Positions 30,848-38,916 of a DNA stretch of 64,000 nucleotides are shown here, one piece after another; position 1 is the first letter of the stretch; each line of letters starts with the position of its first letter. This DNA comes from Paractinoplanes ovalisporus (lineage in GTDB: Bacteria; Actinomycetota; Actinomycetes; Mycobacteriales; Micromonosporaceae), in assembly GCF_016834655.1 (NCBI RefSeq), contig NZ_JAENHP010000007.1:310001-374000 (forward strand), given 5' to 3'. Under the pieces are notes generated by a model. The model was not told where the DNA came from. It searched no databases and worked only from the letters and a program-made list of their open reading frames with translations. The position numbers and the translations under genes are program-made.

Positions 30848-32161
30848 ATGTCCGTACGACGGTGGGTTTCTGGAGCCGCCGCGATCGTCCTGAGCGCTTC
30901 TCTGATAGCCGCGGCCGCTCCCAGCCGGGTCACCTATCAGGCCAGCAGTGCCGATTTCGCCAACCCGGAACGTGGCCTCTATCACCACACGAGCAGCTGC
31001 GACGCCGGCGCCTTCGACGAGAACGTGCTGCGCGGTTATCGCACGACCGAGAACATCTCGCTGGTCATGTGCATCTTCTATCTGCGCGACTATCGCACCT
31101 CGCCGATCAGTGCCGCCGCGCTGACCCACCTGCAGAACCAATTGGACACCGTACGGCGGGCCGGTCTGAAAGTGGTGCTGCGGTTCGCCTACACCGACAC
31201 CGATGACGCCGACGCCACCCCGAATCAGGTGAGCGCGCACCTCGATCAGCTCGCCCCCTATCTGCAACGCAACGCCGACGTGATCTCGGTCGTGCAGGCC
31301 GGGCTGATCGGCACGTGGGGGGAGTGGTGGGACACCCGCAACTTCGGCGACGAGGGGGTGATCAGCGCGCAGAACTGGGCCGACCGCAAACGCGTGACGG
31401 ACAAACTGCTGAGCGTCCTGCCCGCCTCACGCGCGATCCAACTGCGTACGCCCAAATTCAAGCGCACCATGTACGGCACCGGGGCCGTGCCGCGAATCGG
31501 CCACCACAACGACTGCTTCCTGGCCAGCCCGGACGACTACGGCACCTACGAGAACCCGGCCGTCGAGTATCCCTACCTGCAGCAGGACACCCGCACCAAC
31601 CCGATGGGCGGCGAGACCTGCGTGGTGAACCCGCCGCGGTCCCAGTGCCCGACGGCGGTCTCGGAGCTGTCCGGCTTCCACTGGTCGTACCTCAACGTCA
31701 ACTACAACCCCGACGTCATCGCCGGTTTCGCCGCCGAGGGCTGCCTGCCCGACATCAAGCGCAAACTCGGCTACCGGCTCACCCTGACCAGCGGCACCTA
31801 TCCCTCCAGCGCGAGCCGGGGCGGGCCGCTGGCGATCAGCATCGGCCTGCGCAACGACGGCTGGGCCGCGCCCTACAACCCTCGCACCGTACGGCTCGTG
31901 CTCCGCTCGAACACCACCGGCGCGGTGACCCGGATCCCGCTCCCGGCCGACCCGCGCACCTGGCAGCCCGGCGCCACGACCCTGGCCCAGACCGTCACCG
32001 TGCCGTCCGCGCTGGCCACCGGTTCGTACCGGCTGCTGCTCGAACTGCCCGACCCGCTGCTGGCGAACCGTCCGGAATACTCGATCCGGCTGGCCAACGA
32101 GGGCACCTGGGAGGCCGCGACCGGCTTCAACAACCTGAACGCCACCGTCTCGATCCGGTGA
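30848..32161 (+). CDS. Secreted DUF4874/DUF4832-type protein
   Basis: A 437-residue protein from ATG 30848 with a GGGGTGAGG ribosome-binding site; a longer frame to 30101 overlaps the permease and is false. Residues 1-25 form a Sec signal peptide (ending near AAAAPSR). The mature part opens with VTYQASSADFANPERGLYHH, the entry motif of DUF4874, followed by a TIM-barrel-like region (LRFAYTDTDD, VQAGLIGTWGEWWDTRNFG) and a DUF4832 beta-rich end (GYRLTLTSG and RPEYSIRLANEGTW). These proteins occur in polysaccharide-use loci and look like inactive or uncharacterised glycoside hydrolases. Its position behind a sugar importer fits extracellular glycan handling. Confidence 0.82.
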   Translation: MSVRRWVSGAAAIVLSASLIAAAAPSRVTYQASSADFANPERGLYHHTSSCDAGAFDENVLRGYRTTENISLVMCIFYLRDYRTSPISAAALTHLQNQLDTVRRAGLKVVLRFAYTDTDDADATPNQVSAHLDQLAPYLQRNADVISVVQAGLIGTWGEWWDTRNFGDEGVISAQNWADRKRVTDKLLSVLPASRAIQLRTPKFKRTMYGTGAVPRIGHHNDCFLASPDDYGTYENPAVEYPYLQQDTRTNPMGGETCVVNPPRSQCPTAVSELSGFHWSYLNVNYNPDVIAGFAAEGCLPDIKRKLGYRLTLTSGTYPSSASRGGPLAISIGLRNDGWAAPYNPRTVRLVLRSNTTGAVTRIPLPADPRTWQPGATTLAQTVTVPSALATGSYRLLLELPDPLLANRPEYSIRLANEGTWEAATGFNNLNATVSIR

Positions 32162-32210
32162 CCTGAATTTCTTGGTTGGGCGCTCGCGCGGCCGATAGGA
32201 GCCGCGTGAA

Positions 32211-32236
32211 GCGTCCGCCCGGAGCGTCCGCCCGGA
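32211..32236 (+). repeat. Perfect 13-bp tandem duplication at the GGDEF gene start
   Basis: GCGTCCGCCCGGA occurs twice in direct succession (32211-32223, 32224-32236). It lies just after a GTG at 32206 that has AGGAG at 32197-32201 before it. With one copy removed, that GTG reads directly into the downstream GGDEF frame. With both copies present it is out of frame. The unit length (13) is not a multiple of three. Confidence 0.9.
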
Positions 32237-32251
32237 GCCGTCATCCTCGCC

Positions 32252-33625
32252 GTGGGGATCGCCGGTGGCGTGCCGAAGCTGGTCGCACCGGAGTCCGGCC
32301 CGGCCTACCTCAGCTACTTCGCCGTGTTCGCCCTGATCCAGGTGTGGGTGTGGCGGAGCGTGCGGGAGGCGGCGGGGCGGGCGCGGCTCGCCCACGCGGC
32401 GATCGCCGGTGGCCTGAGCACCTGGTTCACCGGCGACATCGCGTACGAGCTGGTCTCCCGCGCGTATCCCGACATGGACGTGGTGTGGCCGGCCGAGATC
32501 CTCTGGGTCGCGGGCTACCCGCTGCTCGTCGGTGGACTGTTGCTGATGGTCCGGCTGCGGGCGCCGGGCCGGATGCGGGAGGCGGCGCTCGACGTCCTCG
32601 CGATGACCACCGTCGTCGCCTCGCTGTTCTGGCAGTTCTACGTCGCGCCTCAGCTGGCCGGCGAACACGGCGCCGTCAACGTCGCCCTGATGGTGTTCTA
32701 CCCGTTCGGCGACGTGCTGCTGTTCGTGGCCGGGGCGCTGCTCGCGCTGGCGCCCGGCGTGTGGTCCGGCCCGACCCGATACCTGCTGTCCGCCCTGATC
32801 GCGTGGTTCGTCGCCGACATGGTGGCCTCGAGCACCGCGCTCTGGGCGCCGGACTTCGACGGCGCCCACCTGGACGCCGTCTATCTGGTCGCCAACTGTC
32901 TCGTCGCGGCCGCCCTGTGCCACCGGGACGCGAGCCGGCTCTCGGAGCCCCACCCGCGCCATGCACGACGACTGCACCCGGCCCGGATGGTGTTCCTGGG
33001 CATCGCACTGCTCGCCCTGCCGGCGGTCAGCGCGGCCCGGACCGGCGAATCGGCGGCGGCCCGGTTCACCACGCTCGGCACGATGGTCGTGCTCACGGTC
33101 ATCGTGCTGATCCGGTTCATGCTCATGGTCCGCACCACCGAACAGGCCCGGGCCGCGGTGGCCCACCAGGCGGCCCACGACCAGCTGACCGGGCTGGTGA
33201 ACCGGCCGGAATTACTCGTACGGCTGTCCGCCGCGCTGCGGGAGCGCGACGCCCGCCCGGTGGTGCACTTCCTCGACCTCAACGGCTTCAAGGCGGTCAA
33301 CGACGTGTACGGCCATGCGGCGGGCGACGCCGTGCTGGCCGGAGTAGCCGAGCGGCTGCGGGCGGCCGTCCGGGAGCCGGACACGGTGGCCCGGCTCGGC
33401 GGCGACGAGTTCGTGGTGCTCTCGGAGGCCACCGACGATGACGCCGCGTTCACCGATCGGCTACGGCACGCGGTCGAGCAGCCCACCTTCTTCGACGGGC
33501 ACGAGCTGAGGGTCGGGGTGAGCATCGGCGTGGTCGCGGCGGCCGACCTCGACGAACCCACCGCCGAGTCCCTGCTGGCCACGGCCGACGCCGGCATGTA
33601 CCGCGAGAAGGCCCTCGCCGCATAG
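32252..33625 (+). CDS. Membrane-anchored GGDEF diguanylate cyclase (start region disrupted)
   Basis: The open part gives 457 residues from GTG 32252. About eight hydrophobic segments (residues 1-290) are followed by a helical linker (RTTEQARAAVAHQAAHDQLTGLVNR) and a GGDEF domain with intact signature RLGGDEFVVLSEA and the REPD inhibitory I-site five residues before it. It should therefore make c-di-GMP under product feedback. The original start is probably GTG 32206 with its own ribosome-binding site, put out of frame by the 13-bp duplication. The protein from 32252 would lose the basic N-terminal residues of its first membrane helix. Upstream in this frame a TGA lies at 32207. Domain call firm; expression state uncertain. 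Confidence 0.85.
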   Translation: MGIAGGVPKLVAPESGPAYLSYFAVFALIQVWVWRSVREAAGRARLAHAAIAGGLSTWFTGDIAYELVSRAYPDMDVVWPAEILWVAGYPLLVGGLLLMVRLRAPGRMREAALDVLAMTTVVASLFWQFYVAPQLAGEHGAVNVALMVFYPFGDVLLFVAGALLALAPGVWSGPTRYLLSALIAWFVADMVASSTALWAPDFDGAHLDAVYLVANCLVAAALCHRDASRLSEPHPRHARRLHPARMVFLGIALLALPAVSAARTGESAAARFTTLGTMVVLTVIVLIRFMLMVRTTEQARAAVAHQAAHDQLTGLVNRPELLVRLSAALRERDARPVVHFLDLNGFKAVNDVYGHAAGDAVLAGVAERLRAAVREPDTVARLGGDEFVVLSEATDDDAAFTDRLRHAVEQPTFFDGHELRVGVSIGVVAAADLDEPTAESLLATADAGMYREKALAA

Positions 33626-33702
33626 ACGGCTGGCGCTCGCCGCATAGACGGCCGGCGCTCGCGGCATGGACGGCCGGCGCTCGCCGCATGGACGGCCCGG
33701 CG
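33611..33702. repeat. Four 22-bp tandem repeats at the end of the GGDEF gene
   Basis: CATAGACGGCTGGCGCTCGC-type units have their CAT at 33621, 33643, 33665 and 33687, exactly 22 bp apart. The first unit contains the last codons and the TAG stop of the GGDEF gene; the later ones carry TAG or TGG at the same place. The array thus looks copied from the gene end. It fills most of the 146 bases before mraY, in which I see no other feature apart from the GAAGGA site. Confidence 0.85.
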
Positions 33703-33771
33703 CGAACCCGCTTGCCGCCGGATGGCAAGCTCATGCTCCGTGACCCATGATTTCGCGAAGGACCACCGCTC

Positions 33772-34875
33772 ATGAGGGCGGTCATCGTCGCGGCCGCGGT
33801 CGCGTTCATCGTGTCCCTGCTCGTCACGCCGGTCGCGATCCGCGTCTTCACCGCGCTCAAGGCCGGACAGCCGATCCGGTCCATCGGCCCGGCCACCCAC
33901 CTGACCAAGACGGGCACCCCCACCATGGGCGGTGTCGCGTTCATCCTGGCCACCGTCGTCGCCTACGTGGCCGGGCACATCGCCCTGACCACCCTGCCCG
34001 AACGGCAGATCGCGCAGGAGGGGCCGACCATGACGGCCCTCGTCCTGCTCGGCCTGTTCGTGCTGTGCGGCGCCGTCGGGTTCCTCGACGACCTGCTCAA
34101 GGTGCGGCGGCGCAACTCCGACGGGCTGTCGGCCAAGGGCAAGCTGCTCGGTCAGGCGCTCGTCGGCAGCGGGTTCGGCATCGCCGCGCTCTATGTCGCC
34201 AGCACCAACGGCCAGACCGTGGCCAGCGAGAAGATCTCGTTCATCCGCGACATCAGCTGGCTCGACGTCGGCAAGGTGGGCTCGGTGATCGTGTTCGTCT
34301 TCGTGATCACGGCGATGTCGAACGGCGTGAACCTCACCGACGGGCTCGACGGCCTGGCCACCGGCGCCTCGGTGCTGGTGCTCGGGGCATACGCGCTGAT
34401 CGGCTTCTGGCAGTACCGCCACTGGTGCGCCGACGACACGTACACCCGCGCGAACGAATACTGCTACCAGGTGCGAGATCCCTTGGAGATCGCCATGATC
34501 GCGGCCGCGGCGGCCGCCGCCTGCGTGGGCTTCCTGTGGTGGAACACGTCGCCGGCGCGGATCTTCATGGGTGACGTGGGCTCGCTCGCGCTCGGCGGCC
34601 TGATCGGCGGGCTCGCGGTGGCCACCCGCACCACGCTGCTCTCCATCCTGATCGGCGGCCTGTTCGTCCTCATCACGGTCACCTGGGTGATCCAGATCGT
34701 CTCGTTCCGGACCACCGGGCGGCGTGTCTTCCGGATGGTTCCGCTGCACCACCACTTCGAGCTGGCCGGGTGGAGCGAGGTCAACATCGTGGTCCGGTTC
34801 TGGATCGTGGCCGGCCTGTCGGTGGCGGTCGGCCTCGGCCTGTTCTATTCCGACTTCCTGGCCAACGTCGGGTAG
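33772..34875 (+). CDS. mraY: Phospho-N-acetylmuramoyl-pentapeptide transferase (MraY), lone copy
   Basis: A 367-residue polytopic enzyme that transfers phospho-MurNAc-pentapeptide from UDP to undecaprenyl phosphate, forming lipid I. Family motifs are intact: HLTKTGTPTMGGVAFI, the Asp pair in GFLDDLLKVRRRNSDGL, the nucleophile region NGVNLTDGLDGLA, FMGDVGSLALGG and the PLHHHFELAGWSE loop. Length is normal. It stands alone, between a GGDEF gene and a secreted beta-helix gene, without mur, ftsW or other dcw genes. It could be a second mraY (reserve or inhibitor-resistant copy) or a relocated single copy; the window cannot decide. GAAGGA lies about 10 bases before ATG 33772. Confidence 0.93.
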   Translation: MRAVIVAAAVAFIVSLLVTPVAIRVFTALKAGQPIRSIGPATHLTKTGTPTMGGVAFILATVVAYVAGHIALTTLPERQIAQEGPTMTALVLLGLFVLCGAVGFLDDLLKVRRRNSDGLSAKGKLLGQALVGSGFGIAALYVASTNGQTVASEKISFIRDISWLDVGKVGSVIVFVFVITAMSNGVNLTDGLDGLATGASVLVLGAYALIGFWQYRHWCADDTYTRANEYCYQVRDPLEIAMIAAAAAAACVGFLWWNTSPARIFMGDVGSLALGGLIGGLAVATRTTLLSILIGGLFVLITVTWVIQIVSFRTTGRRVFRMVPLHHHFELAGWSEVNIVVRFWIVAGLSVAVGLGLFYSDFLANVG

Positions 34876-34882
34876 TCGGGTA

Positions 34883-34918
34883 GGCCCTGTTCCGTAGGCC
34901 GGCCCGCGGAACAGGGCC
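34883..34918. terminator. Bidirectional hairpin terminator between mraY and the beta-helix gene
   Basis: A perfect 12-bp stem (GGCCCTGTTCCG paired with CGGAACAGGGCC) with a 12-base loop sits between two convergent genes, 8 bases after the mraY stop and 6 before the other gene's stop. No T-tract follows. Confidence 0.75.
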
Positions 34919-34923
34919 CAGGA

Positions 34924-36183
34924 TCACTGACCCTGCAGGGCGCGGCCGGCCCGGGCCGAGGCGTGGGTGTACCAGTAGCCGCCGGGGCCGGACACGGTGT
35001 TGGCGAACACGGCGACGTCGGTGATGGTGAGCCCGCCGACCGCGTCGTGGACGGCCAGCAGCGGGCGTGCGGCGTCGGTCGTGGCGACGACGTTGTCGAC
35101 CACGTCGACCCGGCTCAGGCTGTTCGCATAGGCCTTGACGTAGATGCCGCCCGCGCAGCCCGAGAGCATGTTGCCCCGGATCGTGAGCCGCTGGGTGTCC
35201 TGCGGCCCGACGGCGTCGTACTTCGTGGCGGTCACGGAGTTGAACTCGATCGCGACGTCGGTGTGGGGCGAACCGGCGACGCTCGTGTGCGACCCGGCGA
35301 AACGGCCCCAGCCGGGTTTGCTGCCGGACGGGCCGCACTCGTTGTCGACCAGCCGGATGTTCGCGCAGGCCGTGTTGTCGGCGGCGCCGGCCCAGGTGGT
35401 GGTGGCGACCGCGGTGTCGAGCTGCACGGCCTCACCGTGCCAGAGGCCGACCGTCGGGTCTTCGACCCAGCCCAGGAAGTGACAGTTGGACACCGTCGCG
35501 GTGTGCACCGCGTTCAGCTCGATGGCGTGCCACCACTTCACGTTGTAGATGTACACGCCGTCGATCTCGACATCGGCGGTGTGCTGCATCGTGATGACGT
35601 TCATCGGCGGCGCGGCGGTCGCCTTGGCCTGGTCGTCGGTGCTCGCCCCCTGGATCGCCGACCAGATCGGATCCCACGAGCCGCCCTGGATCCGGATGTT
35701 GCCGGGCGCCCGGTAGCCGCCGGTGCCGGCCGACGGCACGTGATTGAGCACCATCGTGGCGTGCGAGACCGCGCCGGCCGTCCGGACGCTCGAGAACGTC
35801 GGTCCGTACGCCGGAGTCGCCGAGTGGGCGTTCGAGGTGTCGGTCGTGTACGTCTGCGCGACGGTCGGAAAAGCCGCCAGGATCCGGGCGCCCCTCGCGT
35901 CGAGGTGAGTGTCACCGCCGATGATGAGCGTGTCCCGCAGCGTGATGGTGGTGCCCGACCCGATCCGGACGATGATCCGTCCACGGTCGTCGCGGCCGGC
36001 GGCATTTTCGATCCCGTTGGCGGCGTCGTCCAGCGCCCGCCGCAGGCCGGTGGTGGCCGGGTCTTCACCGGTGACCGCCGGATTGATCGCGGCCCGGGCC
36101 CCCGTGACGCCGACCTGCCCGAGAACCGCCGCCCCGCCGGCCACGACTCCGGCCCGCAGGACATTTCGACGCGTTGTGCTCAT
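34924..36183 (-). CDS. Tat-exported right-handed beta-helix protein
   Basis: A 419-residue protein from ATG 36183 (the frame continues to 36216 but the twin-arginine signal begins here). The signal is STTRRNVLRAGVVAGGAAVLG followed by an ARA-type cleavage site near residue 32. The mature part has pectate-lyase-like repeat strands: IIVRIGSGTTITLRDTLIIG, VEIDGVYIYNVKWWHAIEL, NIRLVDNECGPSG, RLTIRGNMLSGCAGGIYV and VDVVDNVVATTD. Such parallel beta-helices are usual in polysaccharide lyases and pectinases. The WWHAIEL/HGEAVQLD region could hold the active site, but I cannot name the family. It is convergent with mraY. Confidence 0.82.
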   Translation of the reverse strand: MSTTRRNVLRAGVVAGGAAVLGQVGVTGARAAINPAVTGEDPATTGLRRALDDAANGIENAAGRDDRGRIIVRIGSGTTITLRDTLIIGGDTHLDARGARILAAFPTVAQTYTTDTSNAHSATPAYGPTFSSVRTAGAVSHATMVLNHVPSAGTGGYRAPGNIRIQGGSWDPIWSAIQGASTDDQAKATAAPPMNVITMQHTADVEIDGVYIYNVKWWHAIELNAVHTATVSNCHFLGWVEDPTVGLWHGEAVQLDTAVATTTWAGAADNTACANIRLVDNECGPSGSKPGWGRFAGSHTSVAGSPHTDVAIEFNSVTATKYDAVGPQDTQRLTIRGNMLSGCAGGIYVKAYANSLSRVDVVDNVVATTDAARPLLAVHDAVGGLTITDVAVFANTVSGPGGYWYTHASARAGRALQGQ

Positions 36184-36212
36184 GATCCTCCCCCGTTGAG
36201 GCGGGGAAGATA

Positions 36213-36527
36213 TCACGGCTGTCGATGACTCAGCAGTCCGTCGATGATGACGCTGAGTTTCCAGCCCGCGTACGCCTGACTGTCGCGCCCGGCAGTGGTC
36301 ATGGCTGAGCCCAGGGCGTGGATCGTCGGGTAGTCGTCCGCGGACAGGTTGCCATAGACGGCGTCGAGCCGGGAGCCCTCGGCCCGGGACATGGCCTCTT
36401 CGGTGGCCGCCGCCGCCCGCTGGTCGCGCCGCCGGGCCGCCAGCTCGAGGGCCGACGACGTGACGTACTGGTCTAGCACGCCGGCGGGTGGCTGGCGCAT
36501 CACCCGGGGCGACCTCGCACGCTTCAT
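36213..36527 (-). pseudogene. C-terminal fragment of a TetR-type regulator
   Basis: A 104-codon frame whose later part (SADDYPTIHALGSAM, then AYAGWKLSVIIDGLL) resembles the closing helices of TetR-family ligand domains of the form SxDxFPxLxAL...FxxGLDxxLDGL. No helix-turn-helix is present: upstream there are only 65 bases before the AraC gene, and they do not encode one in any frame. The gene therefore looks truncated at its 5' side. A short independent protein cannot be excluded. It lies between the beta-helix gene and the AraC gene, all on the minus strand. Confidence 0.45.
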
Positions 36528-36592
36528 CGTCGGGGAGCTCGCCGCCCGTCGATGGTCGCGTCAGGCGCCGAGTCTGGCCGAATAAAAGCAGT

Positions 36593-37480
36593 TCAGATGA
36601 GCGGCGTACGGGCCCGGGCGTCGCTCGGTGGGTAGCGGAACTGACGCCGGAACTCGCGGGAGAAGTGCAGCGGATCGGTGAAGCCGACCCCGCGGGCGAC
36701 GTCGTTGATGGGGCGTTTGCTGGTACGCAGGATGTCGGCCGCGAACAGCAGCCGCTCCCGCCGGATCCAGGCGGTCGGGGAGAGCCCGGTGTGGCGGCGG
36801 AACCGGCGTTCGGCCGTGGAGACGCTGCACCCGGCCACCCGGGCCAGGGTCGTGGTCGAGAGCGGGTCGGCGATGTGGGACCGGACGTACTCCATCATCA
36901 CCGCCGTGCCCGGGGGCGGGGTCTCGGTGACCTCGGCCCGGGAGTCCTCGCGGAACAGCACCCGGGCGATCAGGACGCCGAAGGAGCGCAGGACGGCGTC
37001 CTCGGGTTCGTCGTCGGTGAAGTATTCGACCGCGGCCTCGCCGAGCCGGGTCGCCTGGCGGGCGGTGACGGGGGAGAGCCGGTGGGTGGTCTCCAGGCCG
37101 GGCCACGGCCGGTTCTGCCGCCCGGCGAGCCGGTGCAGCGGGTCGCGCGGGCCGTGACCGGCCCAGGGGACGACCGGGAGGCCGCGGTCGTGCCAGGGCA
37201 GCAGGTGTGCGGCTCCGGTGAGGAACGGTTCGGACCGGTCGGCCCGGTAGCGCACGTCGGTCATCCACGGAAAGAGCACGGCGTCACCGGGTGACAGGTC
37301 GAGCTTGGTGCCGCGGACCTCGGCCGAGCCGCGCCCGGCGATCACCCAGAACAGCATCCGGCTGCCGATCGACCGGACCCAGTAGTCGTCGCCGCTGGAG
37401 AACTGGAAGTGGTTGGCGCGCAGGAGCACGACTTGGCGGTACCAGGCCGGGTCTTCGACCTGACTGCCGATTCTGTCCAT
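36593..37480 (-). CDS. AraC-family transcriptional regulator
   Basis: A 295-residue regulator. The N-terminal cupin-like region (about 25-90) has the sugar-sensing AraC pattern (FWVIAGRGSAEVRGTKLDLSPGDAVLFP). The C-terminal double helix-turn-helix is clear: HIADPLSTTTLARVAGCSVSTAERRFRRHTGLSPTAW and LRTSKRPINDVARGVGFTDPLHFSREFRRQF (each split over two helices). It is divergent from the ABC-importer/glycosidase operon starting at 37603, with 122 bases between, so it is the likely activator of that operon. Confidence 0.92.
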   Translation of the reverse strand: MDRIGSQVEDPAWYRQVVLLRANHFQFSSGDDYWVRSIGSRMLFWVIAGRGSAEVRGTKLDLSPGDAVLFPWMTDVRYRADRSEPFLTGAAHLLPWHDRGLPVVPWAGHGPRDPLHRLAGRQNRPWPGLETTHRLSPVTARQATRLGEAAVEYFTDDEPEDAVLRSFGVLIARVLFREDSRAEVTETPPPGTAVMMEYVRSHIADPLSTTTLARVAGCSVSTAERRFRRHTGLSPTAWIRRERLLFAADILRTSKRPINDVARGVGFTDPLHFSREFRRQFRYPPSDARARTPLI

Positions 37481-37602
37481 GTTTTGCGTTTCCTAATCCA
37501 TTCTCGGCCCCGTTGCTGGACCGTAGAGTCGGAACCCGGCGCACGTCATTCTGCCCTGCTTGTGCGCTTGATTGAAAGGGATTGCCCTCCGGGAGGAAGC
37601 AC

Positions 37603-38916
37603 GTGCGAGGAAGAAGAACGGTCGTCAGCGCGCTGACGATTCTGGCCATAACATCCGTCACAGCCTGTTCCGCGGGAAGCCTGGGTTCGTCCGAGGACAC
37701 CGATGGCGCCACCAAGATTACGATGCTCACCGACGCCGACGAGGGCAGCCAGTCCGACGCCAAGGCGATGGTCGCCGCCTTCCAGAAGGCCAACCCGGGC
37801 GTCGTGGTCGACGTGCAGGCCAAGCCCAGCGGGACGGACGGCGACAACCTGATCAAGACCCGTCTGCAGACCGGCACCATGACCGACGTCTTCACGTACG
37901 GATCCGGGTCGCTGTTCCAGCAGATCGCGCCGGCCAACAACCTGGCCGCGCTGACCGGTGACGCCGCGGTGGCGAAGGTCGACGAGGCCTACCTGCCGCA
38001 GGTCTCGGTCGGCAGCGACGTCTACGGCGTCCCGTGGGGCAACGCCTTCGCCGGCGGCGTCATGTACAACAAGAAGGTCTTCGAGCAGCTGAACCTGCAG
38101 GTGCCGAAGAGCTGGAGCGAGTTCCTGGCCACGGCCGACAAGATCAAGGCCGCCAAGATCGCCCCGGTGATCCAGACCTACGGCGAGACGTGGACCTCCC
38201 AGCTGTTCGTGCTCGGCGACTTCCACAACGTCGCCGCGGCCGCACCGCAGTGGGCGGCCGACTACACGGCCAACAAGGCCAAGTATGCGACCACCCCGGC
38301 CGCGCTGGCCGGTTTCGAGCACCTGCAGGAGGTGCACGACAAGGGCCTGATGAACTCCGACTTCGCGTCGGCCAAGGTGCCCGACGGCCTGCGCCTGCTG
38401 GCCTCCGGCAAGGGCGCGATGTATCCCATCCTGTCGGGCGTGCTGCCGCAGCTCGAGCAGGTCGCCCCGGACAACGTCGACGACATCGGGTTCTTCGCCC
38501 TGCCCGGCCCGGACGCCGCGACCAACGGGCTCACGGCGTGGTTCCCCAACGGTGTCTACATCCCCAAGAGCACGAGCGGGCCGAAGCTCGAGGCCGCGAA
38601 GAAGTTCCTCGGCTTCGTCGCCAGCCCGGCCGGGTGTGAGGTGATGGCCGCGTCCAACAAGCCGACCGGCCCGTTCATGGTGCAGGGGTGCTCCCTGCCG
38701 GCCGACGTCCCGCAGGTCACCAAGGACATCCAGACCTACTTCGACGAGAAGAAGCAGTCACCGGCGCTCGAGTTCCTGTCGCCGGTGAAGGGGCCGAACC
38801 TCGAGCAGCTGTGCGTCGAGGTCGGGTCGGGCATCTCGAAGGCGGACAAGGCGGCCGCGCTCTATGACCAGGACGTCAAGAAGCAGGCTCAGCAGCTGGG
38901 GCTCGAGGGCTGGTGA
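37603..38916 (+). CDS. Carbohydrate ABC transporter substrate-binding lipoprotein
   Basis: A 437-residue CUT1 binding protein. I prefer GTG 37603, preceded by GGGAGG at 37591-37596, over TTG 37582. The signal sequence RRTVVSALTILAITSVTAC ends in a lipobox Cys. Mature features: KITMLTDADEGSQSDAKAMV, the ligand-binding region MTDVFTYGSGSLFQQ, YGVPWGNAFAGGVMYNKKVFE and the C-terminal hinge. It heads a six-gene operon with two permeases and three glycosidases, so it should bind the mannose- or rhamnose-containing oligosaccharides that those enzymes trim after uptake. Confidence 0.92.
   Translation: MRGRRTVVSALTILAITSVTACSAGSLGSSEDTDGATKITMLTDADEGSQSDAKAMVAAFQKANPGVVVDVQAKPSGTDGDNLIKTRLQTGTMTDVFTYGSGSLFQQIAPANNLAALTGDAAVAKVDEAYLPQVSVGSDVYGVPWGNAFAGGVMYNKKVFEQLNLQVPKSWSEFLATADKIKAAKIAPVIQTYGETWTSQLFVLGDFHNVAAAAPQWAADYTANKAKYATTPAALAGFEHLQEVHDKGLMNSDFASAKVPDGLRLLASGKGAMYPILSGVLPQLEQVAPDNVDDIGFFALPGPDAATNGLTAWFPNGVYIPKSTSGPKLEAAKKFLGFVASPAGCEVMAASNKPTGPFMVQGCSLPADVPQVTKDIQTYFDEKKQSPALEFLSPVKGPNLEQLCVEVGSGISKADKAAALYDQDVKKQAQQLGLEGW

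Noticed and set aside
32176..33441. 421-codon frame that includes GTG 32206
   Set aside because: After the 13-bp duplication it is the wrong frame of the GGDEF gene and encodes Arg-rich low-complexity sequence.
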